NCBI GenBank assembly: GCA_963711465.1
Contig: CAVQEG010000003.1
Coordinates: forward strand, 248,001 to 312,000
Reading direction: 5' to 3'
Source: CAVQEG01 sp963711465
Lineage (GTDB): Bacteria; Bacteroidota; Ignavibacteria; OLB7
DNA length: 64,000 bases
The translations under genes were made by a program, and so were the position numbers. Below, piece by piece: positions 54,003 through 63,456 of the stretch; within the stretch, counting starts at the first letter, position 1, and every line of letters starts with the position of its first letter. Under the pieces are notes generated by a model. That model saw only the letters and a program-made list of their open reading frames with translations, did not search any database and had not been told where the DNA came from.

Positions 54003-54521
54003 TTACGTCTCCGTGTAACGCGTCTCGAAGTAGCGGTTCTCCTCCTCATTGAAGAGCTTCAGCACCTCGGCGCTCGTGCTGGCGTTGAGCAGCTGCGCAC
54101 GGAACTGTTCGCTGTTCATCAACCGGCTGATGCGGCTGAGCAGCTTCAGATGCATACCGACGTGGGCTTCCTTGCCGACGAGCATGAAGATCAGCTGTAC
54201 GGGCTGGTCATCCAGCGCCTGGAAGTCGATCGGATGGCGCGTCGTGGCAAACGCCGCGACGATATCGGTGAGGGCGTCGGTCTTTGCGTGGGGAATCGCA
54301 AATCCGTGCCCGACTCCCGTACTCATGATGCGCTCGCGCTCGAGGATCGCACCGCGGACCTTCTCGAGATCGAGCACCTTCGGCGAGCCGCCAAGCATGT
54401 CGACCATGCCGTTGAGCGCCTCCTCCTTGGTCTCGGCATCGAGGTTGATCGCGATGAACGGCTCTTCGAGGATCGATGCGATGTGCATGGGGTACGAGAG
54501 GAAATAATTGATCGTCAACAT
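54003..54521 (-). CDS. ptsN: PTS IIA-like nitrogen-regulatory protein
   Basis: 172 residues. The PTS-EIIA type 2 (fructose/nitrogen) domain is recognisable by ALNGMVDML, VRGAILERERIMSTGVGHGFAIPHAKTD, in which the phospho-acceptor His is in GFAIPHAK, and by LVGKEAHVGMHLKLLSRISRL. A second ATG at 54488 would shorten it by 11 residues. Its phospho-donor genes (EI-Ntr, NPr) are not in the window. Divergent from glmM, sharing a 138-base intergenic region. Confidence 0.88.
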   Translation of the reverse strand: MLTINYFLSYPMHIASILEEPFIAINLDAETKEEALNGMVDMLGGSPKVLDLEKVRGAILERERIMSTGVGHGFAIPHAKTDALTDIVAAFATTRHPIDFQALDDQPVQLIFMLVGKEAHVGMHLKLLSRISRLMNSEQFRAQLLNASTSAEVLKLFNEEENRYFETRYTET

Positions 54522-54659
54522 ACGAAATTTCTTCCCAGAGGGTCGGCGCGGAATGGCGCCAGACGGGCCGTCAGAGCGGTATTGGGCCCCGCGCGGTGCG
54601 CTTCGTATCTTGGCCCTCGCAGCCCGGGAGAGAGCCATCATCCAACACGCTTCCAGCCA

Positions 54660-56036
54660 ATGTCTCTGATCCGTTCGATCTCCGGTCTCCGCGGTATCGT
54701 GGGGCGCGGACTCGTACCCGAGGTCGTGGTCCGATACGCCGCCGCCTTCGCCGACTACGTCGACCGTGGCCCCGTCGTCGTCGGTCGCGACGGTCGGCCC
54801 AGCGGTGCCGGTATCGAACACCTGGTGGCCGGAACGCTCTCCGCCTGCGGGTGTGAGGTGCGCACCATAGGGATGGCCCCGACACCGACCGTGCAGCTGG
54901 CCACCGAACGGGGCGATGCCGCCGGCGGTATCTCGATCACCGCCTCGCACAACCCGTCGGAATACAACGGGCTCAAATTCCTCAATGCCGACGGGATCTT
55001 CCTCGACTCCGACGCCTGCGATGCCTTCTTCCGGATCGTCGACGCCGGGAAGGGTCACTACGCCGGCTGGTCCGGCACCGGCGCGATCGTCGACGACGGC
55101 GACGCCGTCGAAATGCACCTCGAGGCGACGCTGGCCCTCGACTTCCTCGACGTCGACGCGCTGCGTCAGCGCGCTTTCAAAGTGGTCGTCGATGCTGTCA
55201 ATGCGTCCGGCTCCGTGATCGTTCCCGAACTGCTCGAGCGCCTCGGCTGCAGCGTCATTCCGCTGCACTGCGAGGGCGACGGGATGTTCCCCCATACACC
55301 CGAACCGATTCCCGAGAATCTCACGCAGCTGGCCGACGCCGTCGTCGAACACCGTGCCGATCTCGGTATCGCCGTCGATCCCGACGCCGACCGACTCGTG
55401 CTCATCGACGAACGCGGCCGACCCATCGGCGAAGAGTACACAATCACACAGGCCGTCTCCTTCATGCTCGACTGGGCGCATCGCGTCGATCCCGCTGGAT
55501 CGCAGACGGTGGTCGTCAACCTGTCGACCACGCGTGCCGTCGACGACGTCGCCGCGCGCTACGGCGCGCGCGTGGTGCGCACGCCGGTCGGCGAGATCAA
55601 CGTCGCCCGCCGGATGAAGGAGCTCGGCGCGATCGTCGGCGGTGAGGGCTCCGGCGGCGTGATCCTCCCCGCGCTGCACTACGGCCGCGATTCCCTCGCC
55701 GGGATCGCCATCACCCTGCAGAATCTCCTCGAGCGCGGCCACACGCTCTCGGCGCTTCGCGCCTCGCTGCCGGATTACCGCATCGTCAAGCGCAAGGCCG
55801 TCCTCGCCGATGGTGCCGACGTGCCCGCGCTGCTTGCCCGCATCGCGGCCGAAGAGTCGGCCGGTGCACGCGCAACGACCGACGACGGTCTGCGGCTCGA
55901 CTTCGCCACGTCCTGGGTCCACCTGCGCGCGTCGAATACCGAGCCGATCATCCGCGTGATCGCCGAAGCGCCCGCCGAAGAGGATGCCGAGGAGCTCGCC
56001 GGACGCTACATGGAGCTCGTGGAGTCCGGCGACTGA
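54660..56036 (+). CDS. glmM: Phosphoglucosamine mutase-type phosphohexomutase
   Basis: 458 residues of the alpha-D-phosphohexomutase family. The phospho-Ser loop is ITASHNPSEYNG, the Mg site DPDADRLV, the sugar-binding loop GEGSGGVI and the phosphate-binding C-terminus RASNTEPIIRVIAEA. GIVGRGL is near the N-terminus. GlmM (GlcN-6-P to GlcN-1-P, for UDP-GlcNAc) is the likeliest assignment; phosphomannomutase cannot be excluded from sequence alone. Confidence 0.88.
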   Translation: MSLIRSISGLRGIVGRGLVPEVVVRYAAAFADYVDRGPVVVGRDGRPSGAGIEHLVAGTLSACGCEVRTIGMAPTPTVQLATERGDAAGGISITASHNPSEYNGLKFLNADGIFLDSDACDAFFRIVDAGKGHYAGWSGTGAIVDDGDAVEMHLEATLALDFLDVDALRQRAFKVVVDAVNASGSVIVPELLERLGCSVIPLHCEGDGMFPHTPEPIPENLTQLADAVVEHRADLGIAVDPDADRLVLIDERGRPIGEEYTITQAVSFMLDWAHRVDPAGSQTVVVNLSTTRAVDDVAARYGARVVRTPVGEINVARRMKELGAIVGGEGSGGVILPALHYGRDSLAGIAITLQNLLERGHTLSALRASLPDYRIVKRKAVLADGADVPALLARIAAEESAGARATTDDGLRLDFATSWVHLRASNTEPIIRVIAEAPAEEDAEELAGRYMELVESGD

Positions 56037-56174
56037 TCGTCCGCAGCGTGCGTCGGTCGTCGGATGAGTTCCGCGGTTCGGCCACGAGTCCCGCGAGCCG
56101 TTCGGCGTCCAAATCGCCGGAGCCGCGCGACGATGTGATCGACGGTAATTCACCACCCTAATTCAACGGAGCCG

Positions 56175-57266
56175 ATGCTCTCCCAACGCGACATCCTTGC
56201 GCTCGGATTCGTGCCCGGCATGACGTCCGCACCACTTCGCGCGCTCATCGGCGCGAAGCTCGATCTCGACACCGTTCGCGGTCTCGCCGCCGAACGCCTC
56301 GCACGGTTTGGACTGCGGGGACCGACCATCGAAGCCATAGCCGACCTCAGGCCGTACCTCGAGGAGGCGGCACGACAGCTCGATGAACTGGAGCGCTTCG
56401 GTGCACATCTGGTGCAGTTCGGCCAGGAGTCCTACCCGCCTGCCCTCGCGGAGATCTACTCGCCGCCGGTCACGCTCTTCGTGTGGGGAACGCTCATTGA
56501 AGCCGACCAGCAGGCGATCGGAATCGTGGGAACACGAGCAATGACGGTCTACGGGCGGTTGGCGACCGAACGGTATGCGCGGTCGGCCGCCCGTGCGGGC
56601 GTGACGGTGATCAGCGGACTCGCCCGCGGCATCGATACCGTGGCGCATACCGCTGCACTCGATGCGCCCGGCCGCACCATCGCCGCGGTCGCGTCGGGAC
56701 TCGATCGGATCACTCCGTATTCCGCAGCGAAGCTCTGTGAACGTATCGCTGGCTCGGGTGCGGTGGTCTCGGAATATGGTTTCGGCGTCCGCGCGCTTCC
56801 CGCGTACTTCCCGCAACGCAACCGAATCATCAGTGGAATGTCGCGCGGCGTCCTCGTCGTCGAGAGCGACGAACGCGGGGGTGCGATGATCACGGCCGGA
56901 TTCGCCTCGGATCAGAACCGCGAAGTGTTCGCCGTTCCCGGGTCGATCAACTCGCCGAAGAGCAGGGGTCCGAACCTGCTGATCCGCACCGACCGCGCCC
57001 GGTTGACCCAGACGCCCGAGGATCTGCTCGATGCGCTCGGCTACCACCTTCCGGCCGATCCCGGCGCCTCGACCGATACGTCGGCGCTCGAACTGACCGT
57101 GTTCGAACGGACCGTGCTCGACGTGCTCGGTACCGAACCGCTCCACGTCGACGATGTTGGCGAGCAGGCACGGCTCTCGCCGAGCGAAGTGCTCGTCAGT
57201 CTCCTCGGACTCGAGTTCAAGGGTCTCGTGCGGCAGATGGCCGGCAAGATGTTCCTGCGGGCGTGA
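56175..57266 (+). CDS. dprA: DNA-processing protein DprA
   Basis: 363 residues. An N-terminal SAM-like region is followed by the Rossmann-like core: IGIVGTRAMTVYG, VISGLARGIDTVAH, VASGLDRITPYS, YFPQRNRIISGMSRGVLVVES and VFAVPGSINSPKSRGPN. A C-terminal winged helix-like segment (about 300-363) is also present. It loads RecA onto incoming single-stranded DNA in natural transformation; here it is evidence of possible competence. A GGAG lies four bases before the ATG. Confidence 0.94.
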   Translation: MLSQRDILALGFVPGMTSAPLRALIGAKLDLDTVRGLAAERLARFGLRGPTIEAIADLRPYLEEAARQLDELERFGAHLVQFGQESYPPALAEIYSPPVTLFVWGTLIEADQQAIGIVGTRAMTVYGRLATERYARSAARAGVTVISGLARGIDTVAHTAALDAPGRTIAAVASGLDRITPYSAAKLCERIAGSGAVVSEYGFGVRALPAYFPQRNRIISGMSRGVLVVESDERGGAMITAGFASDQNREVFAVPGSINSPKSRGPNLLIRTDRARLTQTPEDLLDALGYHLPADPGASTDTSALELTVFERTVLDVLGTEPLHVDDVGEQARLSPSEVLVSLLGLEFKGLVRQMAGKMFLRA

Positions 57267-57292
57267 GGCCGCGATCGCGGCACCGAACGCAG

Positions 57293-57330
57293 AACGGAGA
57301 ACCGGGCGCCGCGGCGGTCGGTTCTCCGTT
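57293..57330. terminator. Bidirectional terminator between dprA and fbaB
   Basis: A 12-bp perfect stem (AACGGAGAACCG and complement) with a 14-base loop lies between the two convergent genes. Confidence 0.55.
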
Positions 57331-57367
57331 GTGAATTCTCATCGCATTCATGCCACCGATGCGTCGC

Positions 57368-58435
57368 TCAGGCGATCGTCACCGCATCGTCGAGGTAGAC
57401 GTCCTGGATCGCATTGAGCAGCGCGACGCCATCGTTCATCGGACGCTGGAACGCCTTGCGGCCGCTGATGAGGCCCATGCCGCCGGCGCGCTTGTTGATC
57501 ACGGCGGTACGCACCGCCTCGGCCATGTCGCCGGCACCCGAGGAGGCGCCGCCCGAATTGATCAGTCCGATCCGACCCATGTAGCAGTTGACCACCTGGT
57601 ATCGCGTCAGATCGATCGGGTGGTCGCTGGCGAGCTCGGTGTACATCTTCGGATTGGTCTTGCCGAACTTCAGGGCGGTGAATCCGCCGTTGGTCTCGGG
57701 CAGCTTCTGCTTGATGATGTCGGCCTGAATCGTCACGCCGATGTGGTTGGCCTGTCCGGTGAGGTCGGCTGCGGTGTGGTAGTCCACGCTGTTCTTGAAC
57801 GCGCTGTTGCGCAGGTAGCACCAGAGGATCGTGGCCAGACCCTGCTCGTGGGCGTAGGCGAATGCCTCGGCGATCTCGGTGATCTGTCGCGTGGATTCCT
57901 CCGAGCCGAAGTAGATGGTCGCTCCCACGGCCGCCGCTCCCATGTCCACCGCCTGATCGACGGTGCCGAAGAGGATCTGGTCGTACTTCGTCGGGTAGGT
58001 GAGCAGCTCGTTGTGGTTGATCTTGACGACGAACGGGATCTTGTGCGCCCAGCGACGGGCGGTCAGTCCCAGCACGCCGAACGTCGACGCCACCGCATTA
58101 CACCCGCCCTCGACCGCCAGCCGCACGATGTTCTCCGGATCGAAATACTCCGGATTGGGCGCGAACGACGCGCCGGCGGTGTGCTCGATACCCTGGTCGA
58201 CCGGGAGGATCGAGACGTAGCCGGTACCGCCGAGGCGTCCCGTCTGGTGGATCCACTGCAGGTTGCGCAGCACGCGGTTGCTGCGGTCGGAGCCCATGAA
58301 GATCCGGTCCACCGAATCCGGTCCGGGAAGCTGGAGCGATTCCTTCGGAACCGTGCACGTGTGGTTCAGCAGCGACTCGGCCTGCGTGCCAAGCAGCTCC
58401 TCGATGTCGAACGACGGGGTCAGAACATCAGCCAT
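57368..58435 (-). CDS. fbaB: Class I fructose-bisphosphate aldolase (FbaB/DhnA type)
   Basis: 355 residues. Matches the archaeal-type/E. coli DhnA class I aldolase: SILPVDQGIEHTAG, FVVKINHNELLTYP, ATIYFGSEESTRQI and LKFGKTNPKMY, with the Schiff-base lysine in one of the strand-6/7 segments (VVKINHN and ALKFGKT are candidates). NSGGASSGAGDMAEAV is the phosphate-binding loop and INKRAGGMGLISGRKAFQRP ends it. Cleaves fructose-1,6-bisphosphate. Convergent with dprA. Confidence 0.93.
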   Translation of the reverse strand: MADVLTPSFDIEELLGTQAESLLNHTCTVPKESLQLPGPDSVDRIFMGSDRSNRVLRNLQWIHQTGRLGGTGYVSILPVDQGIEHTAGASFAPNPEYFDPENIVRLAVEGGCNAVASTFGVLGLTARRWAHKIPFVVKINHNELLTYPTKYDQILFGTVDQAVDMGAAAVGATIYFGSEESTRQITEIAEAFAYAHEQGLATILWCYLRNSAFKNSVDYHTAADLTGQANHIGVTIQADIIKQKLPETNGGFTALKFGKTNPKMYTELASDHPIDLTRYQVVNCYMGRIGLINSGGASSGAGDMAEAVRTAVINKRAGGMGLISGRKAFQRPMNDGVALLNAIQDVYLDDAVTIA

Positions 58436-58540
58436 GGATGGAATTCGATCTCATTGTGAAGTGCGTTACGGCACCAAAGCTACGGTGAACCGCAACGCCC
58501 GCAATCGCCGGACCGGGGCGGGAATCATTCCGATACAGGA

Positions 58541-58571
58541 CCGCCCCGACCCTTCTGCAGGGCCGGGGCGG
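58541..58571 (-). terminator. Intrinsic terminator of the Spy/CpxP-like gene
   Basis: A 12-bp GC-rich stem (CCGCCCCGACCC against GGGCCGGGGCGG, one wobble) with a 7-base loop lies 30 bases past the stop on the minus strand. Confidence 0.6.
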
Positions 58572-58601
58572 CGGAGTCCGGTCAATGTCTTCGTACGTCG
58601 A

Positions 58602-59072
58602 TCAGAGACTTGCCTTGACGGTCTCGATCGCCTGGTTGAGGCGAACGCGCTGCGCGTCGCTGAGGATCGAGGCCACCTGCGGGTTCTGGCTCTGGACGAT
58701 CCCGGCCAGCTGCGTGTTGATCGCTACGATGCGCAGCATGCGGGGCGTGACCTCGCGACCCGCGATTTCATCGTTGTAATCCGGCCGTGCGATGATCTGG
58801 CGGTACTCGTTCCACAGTCGCGCCCGCTCCTGGTGCATCGCCGCGACCCGGTTGTCCAGCGCCGAAAGCTGTGAACGCTGCTGGGCGGTCAGTCCGAGAT
58901 CGACCGAGTGCAGCGCCGTATAACTGGCGGCCACCGGCTGAAGCTGCTCCGAGCCCGGCGGTACCCACCGTGGAGAACTGTGATAGGCGATTCCCTGCGC
59001 GTACGTCATCATCGATCCGGCGATGAACAGTCCGCCGACGGCGAGGATGCGTGAAAGAATGTTCTTCGTCAT
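58602..59072 (-). CDS. Periplasmic Spy/CpxP-like small protein
   Basis: 156 residues with a signal peptide (MTKNILSRILAVGGLFIAGSMMTYA). The mature part is helical with a GLTAQQRSQLSALDNRVAAMHQERARLWNEYRQI pattern and a second LSDAQRVRLNQAIETV helix, resembling the L-T-x-x-Q repeats of Spy/CpxP-type proteins, which are periplasmic chaperones or zinc- and copper-stress factors. Homology is by pattern, not by a firm family match. Stands alone between convergent-terminated neighbours. Confidence 0.68.
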   Translation of the reverse strand: MTKNILSRILAVGGLFIAGSMMTYAQGIAYHSSPRWVPPGSEQLQPVAASYTALHSVDLGLTAQQRSQLSALDNRVAAMHQERARLWNEYRQIIARPDYNDEIAGREVTPRMLRIVAINTQLAGIVQSQNPQVASILSDAQRVRLNQAIETVKASL

Positions 59073-59285
59073 GGTTGCTCGACTCCATCGTGTTTGTGAA
59101 TGAGCGTTCTGCGAATTGTCTGCCGCCCGGGGCGGGGCGCTCCCCGTGCGGCGCTTGTGTCGTTCATGCGTAGTTTCGATCGCTTCTGACCCCCGGTGGT
59201 TTAAATGCCTCGATGTCGGCACCGGGCCGCAGCCGGAGGCAAACGCCCTGACACCCCCTCGTACCTCTGGATCAACGGACCGATC

Positions 59286-60182
59286 ATGAACGTCGTCGGC
59301 ACTGAAGAGAATTTTCTCGCCATCGGACCCGAATTCTCCACGCTCCAAACCGCTCGCATCGCACTTCTTCCCGCTCCCTACGAACACACCGTCAGCTATG
59401 GTGGCGGCACCGCCGACGGACCTGCCGCATTGCTCCGCGCCTCGGCCTACGTCGAGTTCTACGACGATGAATTCGACCGCGAGCTCTGCTTCGACACCGG
59501 CATCGCCACGCTCGAGCCGCTGGACTTCGACGATCGCGTCGATGCCGAAGCAATCGACCTGATCGGTTCGACCGTCTCGCAACTGCTTGCCATGGACCGC
59601 TTCGTGGTCACCATCGGCGGCGAGCATACGATCTCCACCGCACCGATACTGGCGCACCTCGAGCGTCACCCGCAGATGAGCGTCCTGCACTTCGACGCGC
59701 ATTCCGACCTGCGCGACTCCTACGAGGGCTCCCGATTCTCCCACGCCTCCTTCGCCGCCCGTGTGGTCGAACACCTCGATCCGACGCGCCTCACACAGGT
59801 CGGCATCCGCGCGCAGTGCGTCGAGGAAGCCCGGTTCATCCGGGATCGGGGAGTGAATACGTTCTATGCCAGCGCGATCCGACGCGGATTGCACGGTGAG
59901 GACTGGCAGCGGCGGGTGGTCGACACGCTCGGCGAAGAGGTCTACGTGACCTTCGACGTCGACTACTTCGATCCGGCGATCATGCCGGCGACGGGGACGC
60001 CCGAACCGGATGGCTTCCTCTACTCCGAGACGCTGGATGTCTTCCGGGCGCTGGTGGCCAGCGGTCGACGCATCATCGGGTTCGATGTCGTTGAACTGGC
60101 TCCGATCGAGGGGCTCACGCATCCGGACATCACCACGGCGCGGCTGGTCTACAAGCTGTTGAATCTGGCCCACAGCCGGTGA
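59286..60182 (+). CDS. speB: Agmatinase-like ureohydrolase
   Basis: 298 residues from ATG 59286 (upstream frame is not family-like). Arginase-fold manganese motifs are complete: TIGGEHTIS, LHFDAHSDLRD and VYVTFDVDYFDPAIMPATGTPEPDG. GIRAQCVEEA and VELAPIEG are typical of SpeB-type agmatinases, which make putrescine from agmatine. A neighbour of an MFS transporter gene. Distinct from the formimidoylglutamase-like paralog at 18966. Confidence 0.88.
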   Translation: MNVVGTEENFLAIGPEFSTLQTARIALLPAPYEHTVSYGGGTADGPAALLRASAYVEFYDDEFDRELCFDTGIATLEPLDFDDRVDAEAIDLIGSTVSQLLAMDRFVVTIGGEHTISTAPILAHLERHPQMSVLHFDAHSDLRDSYEGSRFSHASFAARVVEHLDPTRLTQVGIRAQCVEEARFIRDRGVNTFYASAIRRGLHGEDWQRRVVDTLGEEVYVTFDVDYFDPAIMPATGTPEPDGFLYSETLDVFRALVASGRRIIGFDVVELAPIEGLTHPDITTARLVYKLLNLAHSR

Positions 60183-60267
60183 TCGCGCTCGCCGAGGTCT
60201 CGCCGCATTCCGAGGTTCGATCGCGATCCCGAGGGTCGATCCCATAGAATTCCCCTGAACTCATCCG

Positions 60268-61476
60268 ATGGCTGACACCGATTCGAATCGACTGCGGGCG
60301 TGGCGAGGACTTCCTCGGGACGTGCTGATGCTCGGGCTGGTGAGTCTGTTCATGGACACCTCCTCGGAGCTGATCCATTCACTGCTGCCGGTCTTTCTCG
60401 TATCGACGCTCGGCGCCAGCATGGTGTCGCTCGGCGTCATCGAGGGCATTGCCGAAGCAACGGCGCTGGTCGTCAAGGTGTTCTCCGGCACGCTCAGCGA
60501 CGTGCTCGGCAAACGGAAGCTGCTTGCCGTCGCGGGGTACGGACTGGCGACGCTCTCAAAGCCGCTGTTCCCGCTGGCGGACTCCGTTCCGACGGTGCTG
60601 CTGGCGCGGTTCGTCGATCGGATAGGCAAGGGAATTCGGGGCGCGCCGCGCGACGCGCTCATTGCCGACGTCGTTCAGCCCGAGCAGCGTGGTGCTGCAT
60701 TCGGACTGCGTCAGTCACTCGACACCGTCGGCGCGGTGGCCGGCCCGGCGATTGCCATCGGCGCCATGTTCTACTTCGCCGACCGAATTCGCACGGTCTT
60801 CTGGATTGCGATCATTCCGGCCGTCATCGCGGTGGCGATTCTGGTCGCGTTTGTACGCGAACCGAAGCAGCACCGCTCCGGAGACAGAGCAAAGCGGTTG
60901 CGACTGTCGGATCTCTACCGGCTTGGAACGGCTTTCTGGGGCGTTGCGGCAATCGGCGGGGTGCTGACGCTGGCGCGGTTCAGCGAGGCGTTTCTGGTGA
61001 TCCGGGCAAGTTCGATCGGACTCGGCATCGCTCTGGTTCCGCTGGTGCTGATCGTGATGAACGTGACCTACACGCTGGCGGCGTATCCGGCGGGCGCCTG
61101 GTCGGATCGCATCGGTCGACGGACCGTACTGATGATGGGGATCGGATTCCTCGCCGCCTCCGACGCGGTGCTGGCGACCGCCGGGAGCATATGGATCGTC
61201 CTCGTCGGGGTCGTTCTGTGGGGACTGCACCTCGGGTTCACGCAGGGATTGCTGGTGGCAATGGTCGCCGACGCGGCACCCGAATCGATACGGGGAACGG
61301 CGCTGGGAATCTTCAACCTGATCTCCGGCGTGGTGATGCTCGGAGCCAGCGTGCTAGCGGGGCTGCTCTGGGATCACTACGGACCGGCGGGGACCTTCGG
61401 TGCCGGCGGCGTGCTCGCCGTGCTGGCGCTGGTCGGCTTCGCGGCAGTCGGGGCATGGCGGCGGACCGCTGCCTGA
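60268..61476 (+). CDS. MFS transporter
   Basis: 402 residues with about twelve membrane segments. The loop 2-3 motif is GTLSDVLGKRK and the loop 8-9 one is AGAWSDRIGRR, with RFVDRIGKGIRGAPRDALI in the fourth to fifth helix region, as seen in a branch of MFS drug or small-molecule exporters. Substrate unknown. Downstream of the agmatinase gene by 85 bases. Confidence 0.85.
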   Translation: MADTDSNRLRAWRGLPRDVLMLGLVSLFMDTSSELIHSLLPVFLVSTLGASMVSLGVIEGIAEATALVVKVFSGTLSDVLGKRKLLAVAGYGLATLSKPLFPLADSVPTVLLARFVDRIGKGIRGAPRDALIADVVQPEQRGAAFGLRQSLDTVGAVAGPAIAIGAMFYFADRIRTVFWIAIIPAVIAVAILVAFVREPKQHRSGDRAKRLRLSDLYRLGTAFWGVAAIGGVLTLARFSEAFLVIRASSIGLGIALVPLVLIVMNVTYTLAAYPAGAWSDRIGRRTVLMMGIGFLAASDAVLATAGSIWIVLVGVVLWGLHLGFTQGLLVAMVADAAPESIRGTALGIFNLISGVVMLGASVLAGLLWDHYGPAGTFGAGGVLAVLALVGFAAVGAWRRTAA

Positions 61477-61486
61477 GCCGACGGAT

Positions 61487-62236
61487 TCAGCAATGCCGGG
61501 GCGGCGTCCGTTCCCGCAGTCGCCGAACGACCTGGGGCATCGCCTCGCCGCTGCTCGCGCGGATCGTTTCGTGAGCGTAGCGGCTCAGCGGCGTCTGTTC
61601 GGGGTTGACCTCGACGACGTACGCGCCCGACTCCAGCGCCGAGATGGGAATTCCCGCCGCCGGGTAAACCACTGCCGAGGTTCCTATCGAGAACAGCACG
61701 TCCGCCTCCCGGGCTCTGCCTTCGGCACGTTCGAACGCCTCGAGGGGCAGCATCTCACCGAACCAGACGACGTCGGGTCGGATGAGCCCGCCGCACGCGC
61801 ACCGGGGAACGTCGTGCGTCGTGAGCAGCGCTTCGTCGTCGTACCGCCGGTGACACGTCTGACAGTAGTTGCGGCGAATGTTCCCGTGCAACTCGATCAC
61901 CTCTGATGACCCCGCATCGGCGTGCAGTCCGTCGATGTTCTGCGTGAGCACCGTGACCCGCGGCACGAATTCCTCCAGTTCTGCAATGGCCCTGTGGCCC
62001 GCGTTGGGCGTGGCCTCCAGCACGACGTGGCGACGCGACTGATACCACTCCCAGACCATCTGGGGATTTGCCAGGAACGCGTCGACATTGGCGAGCTCCT
62101 CGGGACTGAACTTCGACCAGAGGCCATCGCTGGCGCGGAACGTCGCCACACCGCTTTCGGCCGAGACGCCTGCGCCGGTGAAGGCGACGACCGTCCGGGC
62201 GGCGGCGAGACGCTGGAGGAGAATTCCGGAGATCAT
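61487..62236 (-). CDS. cobB: NAD-dependent protein deacylase (sirtuin, CobB-type)
   Basis: 249 residues. FTGAGVSAESGVATFR is the NAD-binding motif, LTQNIDGLHADAG and HGNIRRNYC carry the catalytic His, and zinc is held by CQTC and CAC. WYQSRR holds a Y-x-x-R pair of the class III (SIRT5-like) desuccinylase/demalonylase type. Removes acyl groups from lysines using NAD. Its first bases overlap the GT4 gene end (ATGA), so both are probably cotranscribed. Confidence 0.94.
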   Translation of the reverse strand: MISGILLQRLAAARTVVAFTGAGVSAESGVATFRASDGLWSKFSPEELANVDAFLANPQMVWEWYQSRRHVVLEATPNAGHRAIAELEEFVPRVTVLTQNIDGLHADAGSSEVIELHGNIRRNYCQTCHRRYDDEALLTTHDVPRCACGGLIRPDVVWFGEMLPLEAFERAEGRAREADVLFSIGTSAVVYPAAGIPISALESGAYVVEVNPEQTPLSRYAHETIRASSGEAMPQVVRRLRERTPPRHC

Positions 62237-63363
62237 GACGTACCCTTCCGGCGATGTCCCGGATCGTCGATCGCCCGCTCGATGACCGCCGCGATGGTCG
62301 CGGCGGTCTTCTCCCAGGTGAGCGATCGAGCGAATTCAAGCGCGTTGTGGCGGAAGCGTTCACGCAGTTCGTCGTCGTCGAGCAGTCGGACGAGCGCGGC
62401 GGCGAGCGCATCGATATCGCCGTAGGGGTAGAGCAGTCCGGTCTTCTCGTGGATTACCGAGTCGCGCAGCCCGGGCGAATCCGCGGCGATGGCGGGAGTC
62501 CCGCAGGCATTGGCTTCCACATTCACGATTCCCCATCCTTCTTTCATCGAGGGATTGACGACCACCCAGATCTGCTGCAGCAGCCGCAGCTTCTCCTCTT
62601 CGGAAACGAATCCTGTGAAGCGAACCGCGTCGGCCACGCCGAGTTCGACGGTGAGGCGTTCGAGTTCCGACTGAAACGATCCGCGTCCGATGATCACGAG
62701 CTCTGCGTCCGGGAGCTGTGTACGAACACGGGCGAAGGCACGGACGACGTGATCGACGCTCTTGTAGCGCTTGAGCCGACCGAAGTATCCGATCGACGGA
62801 TGCGGGCTCTTTGGAACACCGGTGGGGTGGAGGCGATCGTGATCGATGGCGTTGAGCGCGAGGGTGAAGTGACTGCGATCGAAGCCGCGGGAGACGAATT
62901 CCTCCAGCGTCGACTGCGAGACGACGACGATCGGCACGCGTCGATAGACGACGTCGACGAGTTTCTCGGCGATGAAGACGTAGCTGCCGGCGACGGGGCC
63001 GGCTTCACGGAAGATCGAGCTGCCGAAGAAGTGGTGGCTGAGTGCGACGATCGGTTCGCGGACGTAGAGCGGGGTGTAGAAGGGAATCTTGTTGATGTCG
63101 TCGACCACGACGTCGACGCGACCGCGGAAGAGCTTCCAGTAGTACCAGGGAACGCTGAAGTTGAATGTGCTTCTGGAGCCGCGGCGAACGATGCGGATGC
63201 CATCGAGCACCTCATCGCGCGCGGCGCCGTGGTATCCGCAGCACAGCAGCGTGACCTCGTGGCCCATCGCGGCGATCCGGCGGAACGTCTCACGAAGGTG
63301 CGACTCGGCCCCACCCGCCAGCGGATTGGTCCAGTCCTGCCAGTTGATGACCAGGATGTTCAT
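62233..63363 (-). CDS. Glycosyltransferase family 4
   Basis: 376 residues. The N-terminal Rossmann lobe has NILVINWQDWTNPLAGGAE, and the GT-B donor lobe has IGYFGRLKRYKSVDHV, LVIIGRGSF and EGWGIVNVEANACGTPAIAADSPGLRDSV, with the E-x7-E-type loop of GT4 enzymes. The sugar and acceptor are unknown, likely an envelope glycan. It precedes the sirtuin gene on the same strand with a four-base overlap. Confidence 0.9.
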   Translation of the reverse strand: MNILVINWQDWTNPLAGGAESHLRETFRRIAAMGHEVTLLCCGYHGAARDEVLDGIRIVRRGSRSTFNFSVPWYYWKLFRGRVDVVVDDINKIPFYTPLYVREPIVALSHHFFGSSIFREAGPVAGSYVFIAEKLVDVVYRRVPIVVVSQSTLEEFVSRGFDRSHFTLALNAIDHDRLHPTGVPKSPHPSIGYFGRLKRYKSVDHVVRAFARVRTQLPDAELVIIGRGSFQSELERLTVELGVADAVRFTGFVSEEEKLRLLQQIWVVVNPSMKEGWGIVNVEANACGTPAIAADSPGLRDSVIHEKTGLLYPYGDIDALAAALVRLLDDDELRERFRHNALEFARSLTWEKTAATIAAVIERAIDDPGHRRKGTS

Positions 63364-63456
63364 CGAGGGTGATCGATTCGAATGCGGCGTGTGGAACGTT
63401 GATTGTTTCGCATGTTGCGGGCGACGTCACACACGCAGTACACGGAGGGAACCTGC

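Noticed and set aside
51162..56036. A single 1624-codon plus-strand frame
   Set aside because: Its first three quarters are antisense to the sensor kinase, hisS and ptsN genes, which have clear motifs. Only the last 459 codons (glmM) are real.
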